Shown here: piece after piece, positions 7,770 through 16,949 of the stretch | Layout: each line of letters starts with the position of its first letter | How positions within the stretch are numbered: position 1 is the first letter of the stretch | Source of the DNA: Butyrivibrio sp. AC2005 | Lineage (GTDB): Bacteria; Bacillota; Clostridia; Lachnospirales; Lachnospiraceae | Direction: 5' to 3' | DNA: 64,000 nucleotides | Assembly (NCBI RefSeq): GCF_000424145.1 | Contig: NZ_AUJI01000019.1 | Span: forward strand, 1 to 64,000 | Program-made: the position numbers and the translations under genes | Notes under the pieces: model-generated | The model's input: the letters and a program-made list of their open reading frames with translations, nothing else | What the model was told of the DNA's origin: nothing | Database searches by the model: none

Positions 7770-9134
7770 ATGAAATATGCTGAGTTTGTAATTTTTGGTG
7801 CTGGGGTACGTGCAAAAAGGATAGTGAAGATATTAGGGATAGATAGGGTTATTGCATTTGTCGATAACTATCCTAGTAGTCATGATTTGTTCAATAAACC
7901 AGTTATCAGTATAGAGGATTATCTGAATCATTATAATGATTATATTTTGGTTATTTCGCCTATGATATGCGGTGATATCATTTCACTAGTAGAAGTCAAA
8001 GGTATTAAGCATTATTTAGTATATTCAGAGTGCCCTTCAGAATTCATACATGATATACAACTGGATTCAAATATAAAAAAAATAAAGGACTATGTTATAG
8101 AAAAGGGAAACTCTATGGATAGAATCTTGGTATATGGAGAATCCCTGTTCAGCATAGTTGTTTATGAATGGTTAATTGAAAGCGGTGCAAGAACAGAATT
8201 GAACATATGTGACGAAGACACAGAAAGAAAAGTGGCAATCCAAGAAAGATTGAAGGGGTACGTTTTTGGCGATGGACATGACATAATAGGCAATTATAAT
8301 GTTGCAGTGTTGAATTGCACAAAAAGGCAAATATCGCAATTAGATGGTATAGGTGATAATAATATTTTTGACATACATAACTTGAAAAGCGCGTTAGGGG
8401 AATATATTGATACTAGCATGAGTGTATTCAAAAATATACATAAAAAAGATAAGCGATGTTTTATAGTGGCAACAGGTCCAAGTTTAAAAATATCGGATCT
8501 AAATTTTTTACATAAAAATAGAGTTATTTGTATAAGCATGAATAAAATTTTTTATGCATTTGATGAAACAATGTGGAGACCAGATTATTACTTGGCTAGT
8601 GATCCTCTCGTTACAAAGGCGTGTAGGGAAGAGATATGTCAAATGGAAGCGAAAGCAAAATTCATTGGAGAATTAGATGCTTCTTTTTGGGAGGGGGAGC
8701 AGGACGATAATATTTTTAAAATTCATCAGGAAAAACAAACGAATCATGAATACAGATTTTCTGGTGATTTATCTCGTGCTTTTGAGCAGGCCCATACAAC
8801 GACATTTTTAGCGATTCAACTAGCTGCGTATATGGGGTTTGATGAAATATATCTATTGGGAGTAGATCATACTGGTGGGGCCTATGTAAACTCTCCTGAA
8901 CGGCATTTTTATGGGGGAAAAGATGAAAATGCTATTCCTATGCGTATGGAAGAAGAGTCATTTAAAAGAATTGAAGGTAATTATATTGAAGCAGAGAGAT
9001 ATTCTAGAAATAATGGATTTAGAATATATAATGCAACTCGTGGAGGACGCTTGGAAGTGTTTGAAAGAGTTGATATAGATGAGATATTTGATCAAATAAA
9101 ATATGATGAAAAAAGTGCCGTAACAGACATTTAG
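7770..9134 (+). CDS. tandem Rossmann modules fused to a DUF115 (Maf/MptE-like) domain
   Basis: A 454-residue protein. Residues about 6-95 (FVIFGAGVRAKR, then IAFVDNYPS) and about 116-205 (ILVYGESLFS, then LNICDEDTERK) look like two consecutive Rossmann-like modules. From about residue 225 a DUF115 domain follows, with the signature FIVATGPSL and a later LLGVDHTGG. DUF115 includes the flagellar Maf glycosyltransferases that add nonulosonic acids to flagellin and the MptE-type enzymes. With nonulosonate genes and a flagellin in the same window, a Maf-like transfer role is plausible but unproven. GGAAGAAG precedes ATG 7770. Confidence 0.7.
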   Translation: MKYAEFVIFGAGVRAKRIVKILGIDRVIAFVDNYPSSHDLFNKPVISIEDYLNHYNDYILVISPMICGDIISLVEVKGIKHYLVYSECPSEFIHDIQLDSNIKKIKDYVIEKGNSMDRILVYGESLFSIVVYEWLIESGARTELNICDEDTERKVAIQERLKGYVFGDGHDIIGNYNVAVLNCTKRQISQLDGIGDNNIFDIHNLKSALGEYIDTSMSVFKNIHKKDKRCFIVATGPSLKISDLNFLHKNRVICISMNKIFYAFDETMWRPDYYLASDPLVTKACREEICQMEAKAKFIGELDASFWEGEQDDNIFKIHQEKQTNHEYRFSGDLSRAFEQAHTTTFLAIQLAAYMGFDEIYLLGVDHTGGAYVNSPERHFYGGKDENAIPMRMEEESFKRIEGNYIEAERYSRNNGFRIYNATRGGRLEVFERVDIDEIFDQIKYDEKSAVTDI

Positions 9135-9146
9135 GAAAGGAATTGC

Positions 9147-10046
9147 TTGTGTGAAATGCGTTGTAAAATATGCAATAGTTCAAATGTAAAAGAAGAATAC
9201 AATGGCTTAATAAGGGATGGAGGATTAGGAAGATATACAAAAAAAAATGTTTCTATGTACCGATGTGCCGACTGTGGAGTTATTTGGCATGAGAAGATAT
9301 ATAAAGCGGATGAATACTATCAAACTGATACATATCGTAATTCCCTTGAAGGAACGATTAAGGAAAGTGATTTTTATAAACTTCACGACAAAGAAAGTCT
9401 TGCAAAGTTAACTTATACAGGGACGGAAATATATCGTGATAGTGTTGTTGCAGATATAGGATGTGGATGTGGAGCTTTTCTTGATTATGTAAATGGTGTC
9501 GCTAAAAAAGTTGTTGCTATAGAACCGGCAGAGTTCTATAGAGAAGTTCTGAATCGGAAGGGATTCTATACATATTCGTATGCAAGAGAAGCGAAAGATC
9601 GGTTTGCAAATAACGTGGATGTAGTAACGTCCTTTGATGTTATAGAGCATGTAGAAAGCCCACAAGACTTTTTGTTGGATGTATATGAATTACTAAAAGT
9701 TGGGGGACGTGCATTTATAGGGACTCCTACGGAGACTCCTATAATGAGATCCCTTTTGGGAAAAATGTATGATATGAAATTGTTATTTTCTACCCAGCAT
9801 ATATGGATTTTTTCAAAAGAGAGTTTGAGAATGATGGCAGATAAAGTTGGTTTTTTGCCTCAAAATATAAAATTTAAATACTATCAAAGGTATGGTATTG
9901 GAAATATGTTGGGATGGTTAAAATTTCAGGAGCCAAAGAAAGATATTCAAAATGATTTCATAACCAAGACCCTTGATGATGTTTGGAAGCGTGAAAGTGA
10001 AAAGCAGGAATTAGCAGATTATATTGTTTTAGAAATAGAGAAATAG
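9147..10046 (+). CDS. class I SAM-dependent methyltransferase with N-terminal zinc finger
   Basis: A 299-residue protein. CKIC (about residues 6-9) and CADC (about 36-39) form an N-terminal zinc ribbon. The SAM-binding motif I is VADIGCGCGAF, and an acidic motif-II-like position (AIEPAEF) and FDVIEHV follow. The combination is common in sugar C- or O-methyltransferases of surface-polysaccharide clusters. AGGAAAGG at 9133-9140 best fits TTG at 9147; ATG at 9156 is an alternative. The acceptor is unknown. It sits between the DUF115 gene and a cytidylyltransferase and would methylate a sugar made here (inference). Confidence 0.8.
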   Translation: MCEMRCKICNSSNVKEEYNGLIRDGGLGRYTKKNVSMYRCADCGVIWHEKIYKADEYYQTDTYRNSLEGTIKESDFYKLHDKESLAKLTYTGTEIYRDSVVADIGCGCGAFLDYVNGVAKKVVAIEPAEFYREVLNRKGFYTYSYAREAKDRFANNVDVVTSFDVIEHVESPQDFLLDVYELLKVGGRAFIGTPTETPIMRSLLGKMYDMKLLFSTQHIWIFSKESLRMMADKVGFLPQNIKFKYYQRYGIGNMLGWLKFQEPKKDIQNDFITKTLDDVWKRESEKQELADYIVLEIEK

Positions 10047-10063
10047 GCTAATGAGGATTGTAT

Positions 10064-10741
10064 ATGAAAGTGGTGTTGTGGATACCATTAAAGCTGAATA
10101 ATCAACGACTGCCAGGGAAGAACACAATGGTTTTAAATGGAAGGCCATTGTGTGACTATGTATTTAGTACTGTTTCGGAAATGGATCCTTGCATAGATAA
10201 GTATATATATTGCAGTGATGACGCCATTATTCCTTATATTAAACCCTATTATGATAAGGGGTTGATTTATTTGCAACGTGATAATTGCCTTGATGGTGAT
10301 AAAGTTAAAGGATTGGAGATAGTAGAGCGTTTCGTAGAAGATGTCGATGCGGATATATATATATTGGCGCATGTTACACAGCCATTTATCAAACGAGATT
10401 CAATAGAAAAAGCATTAAATAAGGTTATGAGTGAAGATTATGATTCAGCTTTTTCTGCTATTAGATTACAGGATTATATGTGGCTTGATGGTAAGCCGCT
10501 TAACTATAATCCAACTGATATTATTCGAACCCAAGATATGGAGCCCATCTATATGGAAACAGGGGCTTTTTTTATTTTTGAAAAAAAAGTATTTACTGAA
10601 ATGGGAAGAAGAATAGGGATAAAGCCATATGTTTGTGAGGTAGATCAATTTGAGGCCATTGATATAGATGATATGAATGATTTCAAATTTGCAGAAGCTG
10701 TAGCCAGATATCGTGATGAAAATAAGGATGTGATGATATGA
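10064..10741 (+). CDS. CMP-sugar cytidylyltransferase (NeuA/KdsB-like)
   Basis: A 225-residue nucleotidyltransferase of the acylneuraminate cytidylyltransferase family. WIPLKLNNQRLPGKN near the N-terminus corresponds to the RxxSxRLPGKN-type nucleotide-binding loop, and HVTQPF and METGAFFIF follow the family pattern. It should activate an acidic or nonulosonic-type sugar with CTP. TGAGGA at 10052-10057 sets the start at ATG 10064 rather than TTG 10058. It overlaps the next gene, an HMGL-like aldolase, by four bases (ATGA). The aldolase may therefore make the sugar that this enzyme activates. It is distinct from the larger NeuA fusion at 56228. Confidence 0.8.
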   Translation: MKVVLWIPLKLNNQRLPGKNTMVLNGRPLCDYVFSTVSEMDPCIDKYIYCSDDAIIPYIKPYYDKGLIYLQRDNCLDGDKVKGLEIVERFVEDVDADIYILAHVTQPFIKRDSIEKALNKVMSEDYDSAFSAIRLQDYMWLDGKPLNYNPTDIIRTQDMEPIYMETGAFFIFEKKVFTEMGRRIGIKPYVCEVDQFEAIDIDDMNDFKFAEAVARYRDENKDVMI

Positions 10742-12363
10742 AGCAAGGGAAAGTTATGCTGTTGGATTGCACATTAAGGGATGGTGGAAGAATTATTGAT
10801 TGCAATTTTAAAGATGATATCATTAGCGGAATGATAAAGGATTTTGTCAATGCCGGTATAGATATAGTTGAAGTGGGATTTCTCAGGGGAAAAGAGCTTG
10901 TTAATTATAAAGGTAATTCCACTTTTTTTACTGAGAATAAGCAAATTGAAAAATTTTTACCCCTAAAGCGTGAAAATACTATCTTTACGGCATTTATTGA
11001 TTATGGAATGTACGATTTTTCTTTACTTCAAGATTGCTATGACGCATCAGTCTCAGGAATTCGTATTGGATTTACTCATAAGAACTATATAAACGATAAA
11101 GAAGAAATAAAAAACACATTAAAGTTAATCAAAGATAAAGGTTATAAATTATTTGTTCAAAATGTAAACACGCCTGGTTATTCAGATAGAGAATTACTGG
11201 ATGTTGTAGAAATGATCAATGAGATTCACCCGTATAGCTATGGAATTGTAGATACATATGGGAGCATGTATCTGGAAGATATGATGCATTATTACGAACT
11301 AGTGGATTATAACTTGAGATATGATTGTAGTATTGATATTCACTCCCATAATAATTTGCAGTCATCATTTGCTTTTGCTCAACAGATTATCAGTATGTCA
11401 TTAGGGAAAAGAAATATTATTCTTGATTCCACATTAAATGGAATGGGTAAATGTGCTGGTAATTTGAATACGGAGTTGATTGCGGATTATCTCACGAGAA
11501 AAAAAGGATTTGATTATGATGTTGATCTAATTTTAGATATGATTGATAGATATATAGTTAATTATGTTGGTACGGAAGATTGGGGGTATTCAATACCTGC
11601 ATTTATGGCAGGGATATATAGAGCGCATCCTAATAATGTTATTTATCTTACTCAGAAATATCGTCTCAATAATAAAGATATCAAATATATTCTTTCGGCG
11701 ATAGATGAGGATACTAGACAGAGATATGATTATGATAATATTCAAAATATATATAGTAAGTACAATGATAATCAAATAGATGACAGTACTAATGTTGCTG
11801 GTTTAAAAGAAGTGTTCCAAGGAAAAAGTGTACTAATTTTAGCTCCGGGATCATCGGTTACGGAAAATAAGGAGGAAATACTCAGATATATTTATAATTA
11901 TAAGCCAATTGTTGTGGGGATAAATTATCTATATGGTGATATTAGTACAGACTATTACTTTTTTGCTAATACCATACACTGGGATAGGTGGGAATATAAG
12001 TTACCACATGAAAAATGCATAACAACTTCAAATATAAAAACTAATGTAGGATATACGAATAGAGTTAACTATTCATCGTACTTGGCAGAAGGAAGTTTTT
12101 TGTCTGATAATAGCATGATTATGTGTCTTAATTTGATGAAGAAACTTGGGGTATCTGATATAACAATGGCAGGTTTTGATGGGTTACGAAGCAATCAAAA
12201 TAATTATGTGGATGAAGTTTTTCCGGATAGGCAGGGAGAACATTCATTTAGTGAAATTAATGATGAAATCAAAAGGATATATGCAATTTTTCAAAAGAAG
12301 GTTGAAGGGAAAATTAGTCTTAGCTTTCTTACAGAAAGTCTTTATGATACAGGAAGGGAATAG
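10738..12363 (+). CDS. HMGL-like aldolase fused to a DUF115-like domain
   Basis: A 541-residue fusion. Residues 1-~300 are a DRE-TIM/HMGL-like metal-dependent aldolase or lyase: LLDCTLRDGG (8-17) holds the D-x-R-D motif and IHSHNN (H202, H204) the metal ligands. Relatives cleave or form C-C bonds (4-hydroxy-2-oxovalerate aldolase, HMG-CoA lyase). From about residue 365 a second domain starts with VLILAPGSSV and continues to MAGFDGL, resembling the GPSL-type DUF115 core in the 7770 gene. The four-base overlap with the upstream cytidylyltransferase suggests coupled expression. An aldol step making a keto-acid sugar followed by CMP activation is a reasonable reading, though untested. Confidence 0.7.
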   Translation: MKQGKVMLLDCTLRDGGRIIDCNFKDDIISGMIKDFVNAGIDIVEVGFLRGKELVNYKGNSTFFTENKQIEKFLPLKRENTIFTAFIDYGMYDFSLLQDCYDASVSGIRIGFTHKNYINDKEEIKNTLKLIKDKGYKLFVQNVNTPGYSDRELLDVVEMINEIHPYSYGIVDTYGSMYLEDMMHYYELVDYNLRYDCSIDIHSHNNLQSSFAFAQQIISMSLGKRNIILDSTLNGMGKCAGNLNTELIADYLTRKKGFDYDVDLILDMIDRYIVNYVGTEDWGYSIPAFMAGIYRAHPNNVIYLTQKYRLNNKDIKYILSAIDEDTRQRYDYDNIQNIYSKYNDNQIDDSTNVAGLKEVFQGKSVLILAPGSSVTENKEEILRYIYNYKPIVVGINYLYGDISTDYYFFANTIHWDRWEYKLPHEKCITTSNIKTNVGYTNRVNYSSYLAEGSFLSDNSMIMCLNLMKKLGVSDITMAGFDGLRSNQNNYVDEVFPDRQGEHSFSEINDEIKRIYAIFQKKVEGKISLSFLTESLYDTGRE

Positions 12364-12366
12364 ATT

Positions 12367-13248
12367 ATGAAAAAAAAGGAGGATGTAATCTGTTTTGGTG
12401 CAGGTGGAGGTGGAGAACGATTATTTAATACTATTTCTGATAAATATAATATTATTGCATTTGTTGATAACGATTGCAGAAAATGGGGAACATTTTTAAA
12501 TAATGTCCCAGTATTACCTGTGTCAGATATTAAATCACTGGTGTGCGAAACTATAATTTTAACAAGCGCTCCTGGAAGAGATTCCATAATAAAGCAACTA
12601 GTTGAGGACTACGATATATTAAGGGGGAAAATAATCACTGATTATATCGATGAACCATTAGAAACAAGAAGGATATTTCTAAGAAATTTATCATTGATTC
12701 AAGCAGACCTAAATCCTATTTATCAAGTGGCAGAAGCTGGAGTGTTTCAGGGGGATTTTGCAGCATGTATCAATATGTATTATCCAGAGCGAATGCTGCA
12801 TTTGTTCGATACCTTTAATGGCTTTACTGAGGCGGACATAGCCTATGAAAAAGAAAAGGCTTATTCAAATGCTAGGGAAGGAGATTATGCTAATACCTCT
12901 ATTAGTACAGTTTTGGGGAAAATGAGTAATCCTAATAATGTGATTATACATAAGGGGATATTTCCTGATTCTGCTAGAGATATAGATGCAACATTTTGCT
13001 TTGTGAATTTAGATCTTGATTTATTTATGCCGACATATTTAGGACTATGTTTCTTTGAAAAAAGGATGGCAGAAGGTGGAGTGATTTTAATACACGATTA
13101 TTTTGCGGATAATTTCAAAGGACCAAAAGAAGCGGTAGATAGATTCGTTAGCGAACGAAGAGGAATATATGATTGCGTGCCAATAGGAGATGGTATTAGT
13201 ATTCTCATTATAGGATTTGGAAAAGCTTTAAGAGGTATATATGAATAA
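12367..13248 (+). CDS. Rossmann module fused to a TylF/MycF-type O-methyltransferase
   Basis: A 293-residue protein. Residues about 4-90 form the recurrent Rossmann-like module (CFGAGGGGERLF, then AFVDNDCRKWG). Residues about 100-285 match the TylF/MycF sugar O-methyltransferase family: VAEAGVFQGDFA, LFDTFNGF, NLDLDLFMPT and LIHDYF with the metal-binding acidic positions. TylF-type enzymes methylate hydroxyls of deoxysugars using SAM and Mg2+. It overlaps the next gene by 8 bases and follows the aldolase by 3. The module is at the N-terminus here, whereas in adjacent glycosyltransferases it is C-terminal. Confidence 0.8.
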   Translation: MKKKEDVICFGAGGGGERLFNTISDKYNIIAFVDNDCRKWGTFLNNVPVLPVSDIKSLVCETIILTSAPGRDSIIKQLVEDYDILRGKIITDYIDEPLETRRIFLRNLSLIQADLNPIYQVAEAGVFQGDFAACINMYYPERMLHLFDTFNGFTEADIAYEKEKAYSNAREGDYANTSISTVLGKMSNPNNVIIHKGIFPDSARDIDATFCFVNLDLDLFMPTYLGLCFFEKRMAEGGVILIHDYFADNFKGPKEAVDRFVSERRGIYDCVPIGDGISILIIGFGKALRGIYE

Positions 13249-14374
13249 AGCTATTAGTGTTGTAATTCCAGTTTACAATGAAGAAAGATATATACGTGAA
13301 TGTTTGGACAGCGTGGTTAATCAATCAAAGAAGGATATAGAAATAATTATAGTTGATGATGGATCAACCGATAATAGTGGTGCTATTTGTGATATGTATA
13401 GTGCAAAGGATAGCAGAATTACAGTTGTTCATCAGGATAATAAAGGAAAAATTGCAGCAAGAAGAAAAGGAGTTATGTGTTCCCAGGCAGATTATGTTAC
13501 TTTTGTAGATGCGGATGATTTCATTGATTCTACATCTTTTATATTAGCAGAAGAATTTATTAGAGCTGATATAGATGTTATTTGTTTTAATATATCGAAT
13601 TATTACGATGGCATAATAGCTGATCGTAACATATATTTGCCTGAGGGAAGATACGATAAGATTTATGAGAAAACAGGACAATTTGCCAAGTGGATTTATG
13701 ATGAGAATATTGATGGATTTCAGCTACAACCTTCATTATGTACCAAAATTGTAAAAAGAGAATTATTAAACAATATTTTCAATATAGTAGGAGATTTATC
13801 AATAAATTATGCAGAGGATAGATTAATAACATATATGGTTTTAAAGAATGCGAATACAGTACAAATTATTAGTAATTCTTATTATAGGGCGCGTCATAGA
13901 AAAAACCATTATGCTAAAGAATATACTAGTGACAATCTATTCTTAGAAAAATTATTTGAGTATTATGAATTTCTAAAAGGCCAATTTAGTGGTAGTCCTG
14001 ATATAGAGAGAGCATTAGCTCTTTCATATATTCAAATGGTAAACGATAGAAAAGCATTTTACAATGTCTGGGATAAATCATATAGATATTTGTTTCCTTA
14101 TGAAAAAATAGATAAAGAAGAGAGAATCATTTTATACGGAGCAGGAAAAGTGGGACAGGACTATTATAGACAGATTACGGAGCTATCTTACTGTAAAGTA
14201 GTATTATGGGTTGATGGTAACCCTGATTGGTATGGAACTGAAATTTCACCAGTAGAAAAAATAATGAGTATGGATTTTGATAGAATAGTTATTGCTATAA
14301 AAAGTGATGCAGCAAGGAGAGACATTAAGAGAAAATTGATAAACATTGGGATAGAAGAAAAAAAAATTATCTAA
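13241..14374 (+). CDS. glycosyltransferase family 2 with C-terminal Rossmann module
   Basis: A 377-residue inverting GT-A enzyme. The N-terminal GT2 core shows VVIPVYNEERYI, VDDGSTDNS and the metal-binding DADD (FVDADDFID). The last ~83 residues (about 295-377) are the recurrent module: RIILYGAGKVGQDYY, then LWVDGNPDWYG and DRIVIAIKS. Between them lies a helical linker typical of bacterial polysaccharide GT2s. There are no transmembrane segments, so it acts in the cytoplasm on NDP-sugars. Start ATG 13241 lies inside the end of the previous gene. Donor and acceptor are unknown. Confidence 0.85.
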   Translation: MNKAISVVIPVYNEERYIRECLDSVVNQSKKDIEIIIVDDGSTDNSGAICDMYSAKDSRITVVHQDNKGKIAARRKGVMCSQADYVTFVDADDFIDSTSFILAEEFIRADIDVICFNISNYYDGIIADRNIYLPEGRYDKIYEKTGQFAKWIYDENIDGFQLQPSLCTKIVKRELLNNIFNIVGDLSINYAEDRLITYMVLKNANTVQIISNSYYRARHRKNHYAKEYTSDNLFLEKLFEYYEFLKGQFSGSPDIERALALSYIQMVNDRKAFYNVWDKSYRYLFPYEKIDKEERIILYGAGKVGQDYYRQITELSYCKVVLWVDGNPDWYGTEISPVEKIMSMDFDRIVIAIKSDAARRDIKRKLINIGIEEKKII

Positions 14375-14386
14375 TAATTACTTTAG

Positions 14387-14526
14387 AGATTGAGGATTAG
14401 ACTTGTTAAAAGTGAGCATAAAGGGTCAGGGCATGCAAGGAATATTGGAATTAGTTATTTACAAGAAATATTGAAAATGAATGGATGTTGGATGATTTTA
14501 TGCGTGAAATAGAAAAGGTTTTGTAA
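14387..14526 (+). pseudogene. remnant of a family 2 glycosyltransferase
   Basis: The 153-base gap between two GT2 genes holds coding debris. One frame reads HKGSGHARNIGISYLQ from about 14417, matching the ARNxGI segment that precedes the DxD loop in GT2 enzymes, and stops at 14510. An overlapping frame ends EWMLDDFMREIEKVL with a stop at 14524-14526, like a GT2 C-terminus. The central catalytic region has been deleted. It is evidence of GT gene loss in this locus. Confidence 0.6.
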
Positions 14527-14527
14527 A

Positions 14528-15730
14528 ATGACTAAATTATCTGTGGTAATACCTATATACAATGCTGAAAAATATATAGAAAAGTGCTTGTTGAGTGTGA
14601 TGCATCAAGATGTTACTGATATAGAAATCATTTGTGTTTTAGATGGTGCAACGGATAATTCAGAAAGAATAGTTAGAAATATGCAAACAATGGATGATCG
14701 TATCATTATTATTTCAAACGATATTAATAGAGGACAATCCTATTCACGTAACGTAGGAATAAAAAAGGCAACCGGAAAGTATAGTCTATTTTTGGATGCA
14801 GATGATTTTATTGATAATAAAGCTTTTGGATTATTGATAAAGAATGCTGACGAAAGAGAATTAGATGTGCTTGGCTTTAATTTATATCAGATTTATGAAG
14901 ATAAACCACAGCAGACATTGAAAGCGAAAAGTAAAGAAGAAAAAGTATGTTCAGGAATAGAGTTTTTTCTAGATGGATATAAAACAGGCTATCATATGGT
15001 TACATGTACATACATGTATAGGACGGACTTTTTAATTGGAAATAGTATATATTTCATAAATGGAATTTTTTACGAGGACAATATTTTTTATTTAGATTGC
15101 ATGTTTAAAGCTCAAAAAGTTGGTTATGTTGATAAAGCGTTATATTGTTATAGGCGGCATTTACAGTCAACATCTATGACGAGAGTGGATAGAATAAAGC
15201 ACTTTGAGAGTATGTGTGTTGTTATCGATTATATTTTAAATAAGATAGATAAAGAAAATGATAGAATTATTATTCAAGCACTTCAAAAAATGGCTAGCGG
15301 CAAGATACTATATGCATATAAGTTGTATAGTGAAATAGAGTCCTTTCCAACATCATATATTCCTAAGTTTTCACAAGTGGATAAAGTATTACCATTTATA
15401 CAGACAGCTTTTAGAGATGGATATTACCCATATAAGTTTGATGAACAAACTTTAATGAACCTAAGAAAAGCAGATAAAATTCTGATATATGGTAGAGGGA
15501 AATTGGGAATAGCTATGGAAAAATTGCTAAATGAAGTAGGTATAACTAATTATTCTTTTGTTATAACAAAAAGACAAAATGATAATGATATTGATGAGAT
15601 TACAGATTGGATCGATTCAAAAGATAGAGTATCTGTTATTGTTGCTTCAAGCATATATAGTGAAGAAATGGCTGAAAATGCGAAAAAGCTTGGTTTTGAT
15701 AAAGTGATAGTTCCACGTTTTTATTTTTAG
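14528..15730 (+). CDS. glycosyltransferase family 2 with C-terminal Rossmann-like module
   Basis: A 400-residue GT2. The core has VVIPIYNAEKYI, CVLDGATDNS (the usual DDGSTD loop with Leu-Asp-Gly-Ala) and DADDFID. The C-terminal ~84 residues (about 317-400) hold a divergent copy of the module: KILIYGRGKLG, with no clear D-N-x-K-W-G stretch afterwards. Start ATG 14528 follows the debris of another GT2 within 2 bases, and the ribosome binding site is weak (AAAAGG). It probably adds one residue of the glycan; specificity cannot be predicted. Confidence 0.8.
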   Translation: MTKLSVVIPIYNAEKYIEKCLLSVMHQDVTDIEIICVLDGATDNSERIVRNMQTMDDRIIIISNDINRGQSYSRNVGIKKATGKYSLFLDADDFIDNKAFGLLIKNADERELDVLGFNLYQIYEDKPQQTLKAKSKEEKVCSGIEFFLDGYKTGYHMVTCTYMYRTDFLIGNSIYFINGIFYEDNIFYLDCMFKAQKVGYVDKALYCYRRHLQSTSMTRVDRIKHFESMCVVIDYILNKIDKENDRIIIQALQKMASGKILYAYKLYSEIESFPTSYIPKFSQVDKVLPFIQTAFRDGYYPYKFDEQTLMNLRKADKILIYGRGKLGIAMEKLLNEVGITNYSFVITKRQNDNDIDEITDWIDSKDRVSVIVASSIYSEEMAENAKKLGFDKVIVPRFYF

Positions 15731-15764
15731 TCACTTATGAAAAATTGATTGTGGAGAATTAAGA

Positions 15765-16949
15765 ATGAAATGGACAAATCCAGGTTATGAGGATATTTAT
15801 AACCATTATGATATTGGTAGAGGGATAATACTATTTGGTATTGGTAAGATTGGTCAAAGATATTTGAAATATGCTTCAAAAAGTGGATTATTAAGAGCTT
15901 GTGTAGATAATAAGTCAAAGTTAAAAAGTATAAATGATATTCCGGTATGGAATTTTGATGAATTAATAAAAAAGAGGAAAGATGAAAAAATTATTGTTAC
16001 TGTAGGTAATAAGTATCAAAAAGAAATCGTCGAACAATTAGTAGAGGTTGGGTTAAATGAAGAAATAGATTTTTTTATTAATAATGATGAGTTGCTGATG
16101 CTGCTATACATGAAAAGTTTTGGAGTAAATGATGCAATTTTTATTCCGCTAGTTCAAATATCATTAACCGAAAGATGTACTTTGAGATGTAAAAAATGTG
16201 CTCATGGTTGCAATTATGTATCTAAATCATCTAGTGATCTGATGGTTGATATAGTGTACAAAAGCGCGGACTACTTTTTTAAATATACGGATTTATGTCA
16301 GGAATTTGTTTTAATTGGTGGAGAGCCATTTTTATATAAGGATTTAGATAAAGCTATAGAATATATTGGTAAGAATTATAGAAATAAAATGAGCATTTTT
16401 AGTATTACCACAAACGGAACAATTATTCCCACGGACAATATATTAGAATTGTGCAATAAATATAATATGTTAATACGTATATCTAATTATGAACTAGCAA
16501 TTCCTAAATTAGTAAGGCAACATGAGTTATTGCTAAATAAATTGGAAGAGCATAGAGTGGAATACATTTTAGCTGAAAAAGAACGCGAATGGATGGATTA
16601 TGGATTTGATAGTGCTGATTATGGGGATGATGAAAAAAGGCTAATTTCTCATTTTGATAAATGTAAAACGCCCTGTCGCGAGATACAAGGAAACAAGTAT
16701 TATTATTGTGTAATGGCGCATACTGTAGGGAAAAATATGAATCATAAAGGTAATAACAATGATGACTTTTTGGATTTATCTAAGTTGGAAAACTATCCAA
16801 ACGGTAAACGAGTATTTTTAGAATATAATTTAGGATATTCTAAAAAAGGCTATTTGGATATGTGCAGGTATTGTAACGGGGCATATGCCAAAGAATTACT
16901 AATACCAGCAGCTGAGCAAGATATAGATATTTTGTATGAGGATAAATGA
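15765..16949 (+). CDS. Rossmann module fused to a radical SAM enzyme
   Basis: A 394-residue protein. Residues about 18-105 are the recurrent module (IILFGIGKIGQRY, then ACVDNKSKL, EKIIVTVGNK). A radical SAM domain follows, with C138-x3-C142-x2-C145 (CTLRCKKC), GGEPFLY, and TTNGT. The family splits SAM to start radical chemistry. The C-terminus has further cysteines (YYCVMAH, MCRYC), suggesting an extra cluster. The fusion of a small Rossmann unit to a radical SAM enzyme is shared with the 26954 gene. A glycan-related substrate is inferred from context only. Confidence 0.75.
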   Translation: MKWTNPGYEDIYNHYDIGRGIILFGIGKIGQRYLKYASKSGLLRACVDNKSKLKSINDIPVWNFDELIKKRKDEKIIVTVGNKYQKEIVEQLVEVGLNEEIDFFINNDELLMLLYMKSFGVNDAIFIPLVQISLTERCTLRCKKCAHGCNYVSKSSSDLMVDIVYKSADYFFKYTDLCQEFVLIGGEPFLYKDLDKAIEYIGKNYRNKMSIFSITTNGTIIPTDNILELCNKYNMLIRISNYELAIPKLVRQHELLLNKLEEHRVEYILAEKEREWMDYGFDSADYGDDEKRLISHFDKCKTPCREIQGNKYYYCVMAHTVGKNMNHKGNNNDDFLDLSKLENYPNGKRVFLEYNLGYSKKGYLDMCRYCNGAYAKELLIPAAEQDIDILYEDK

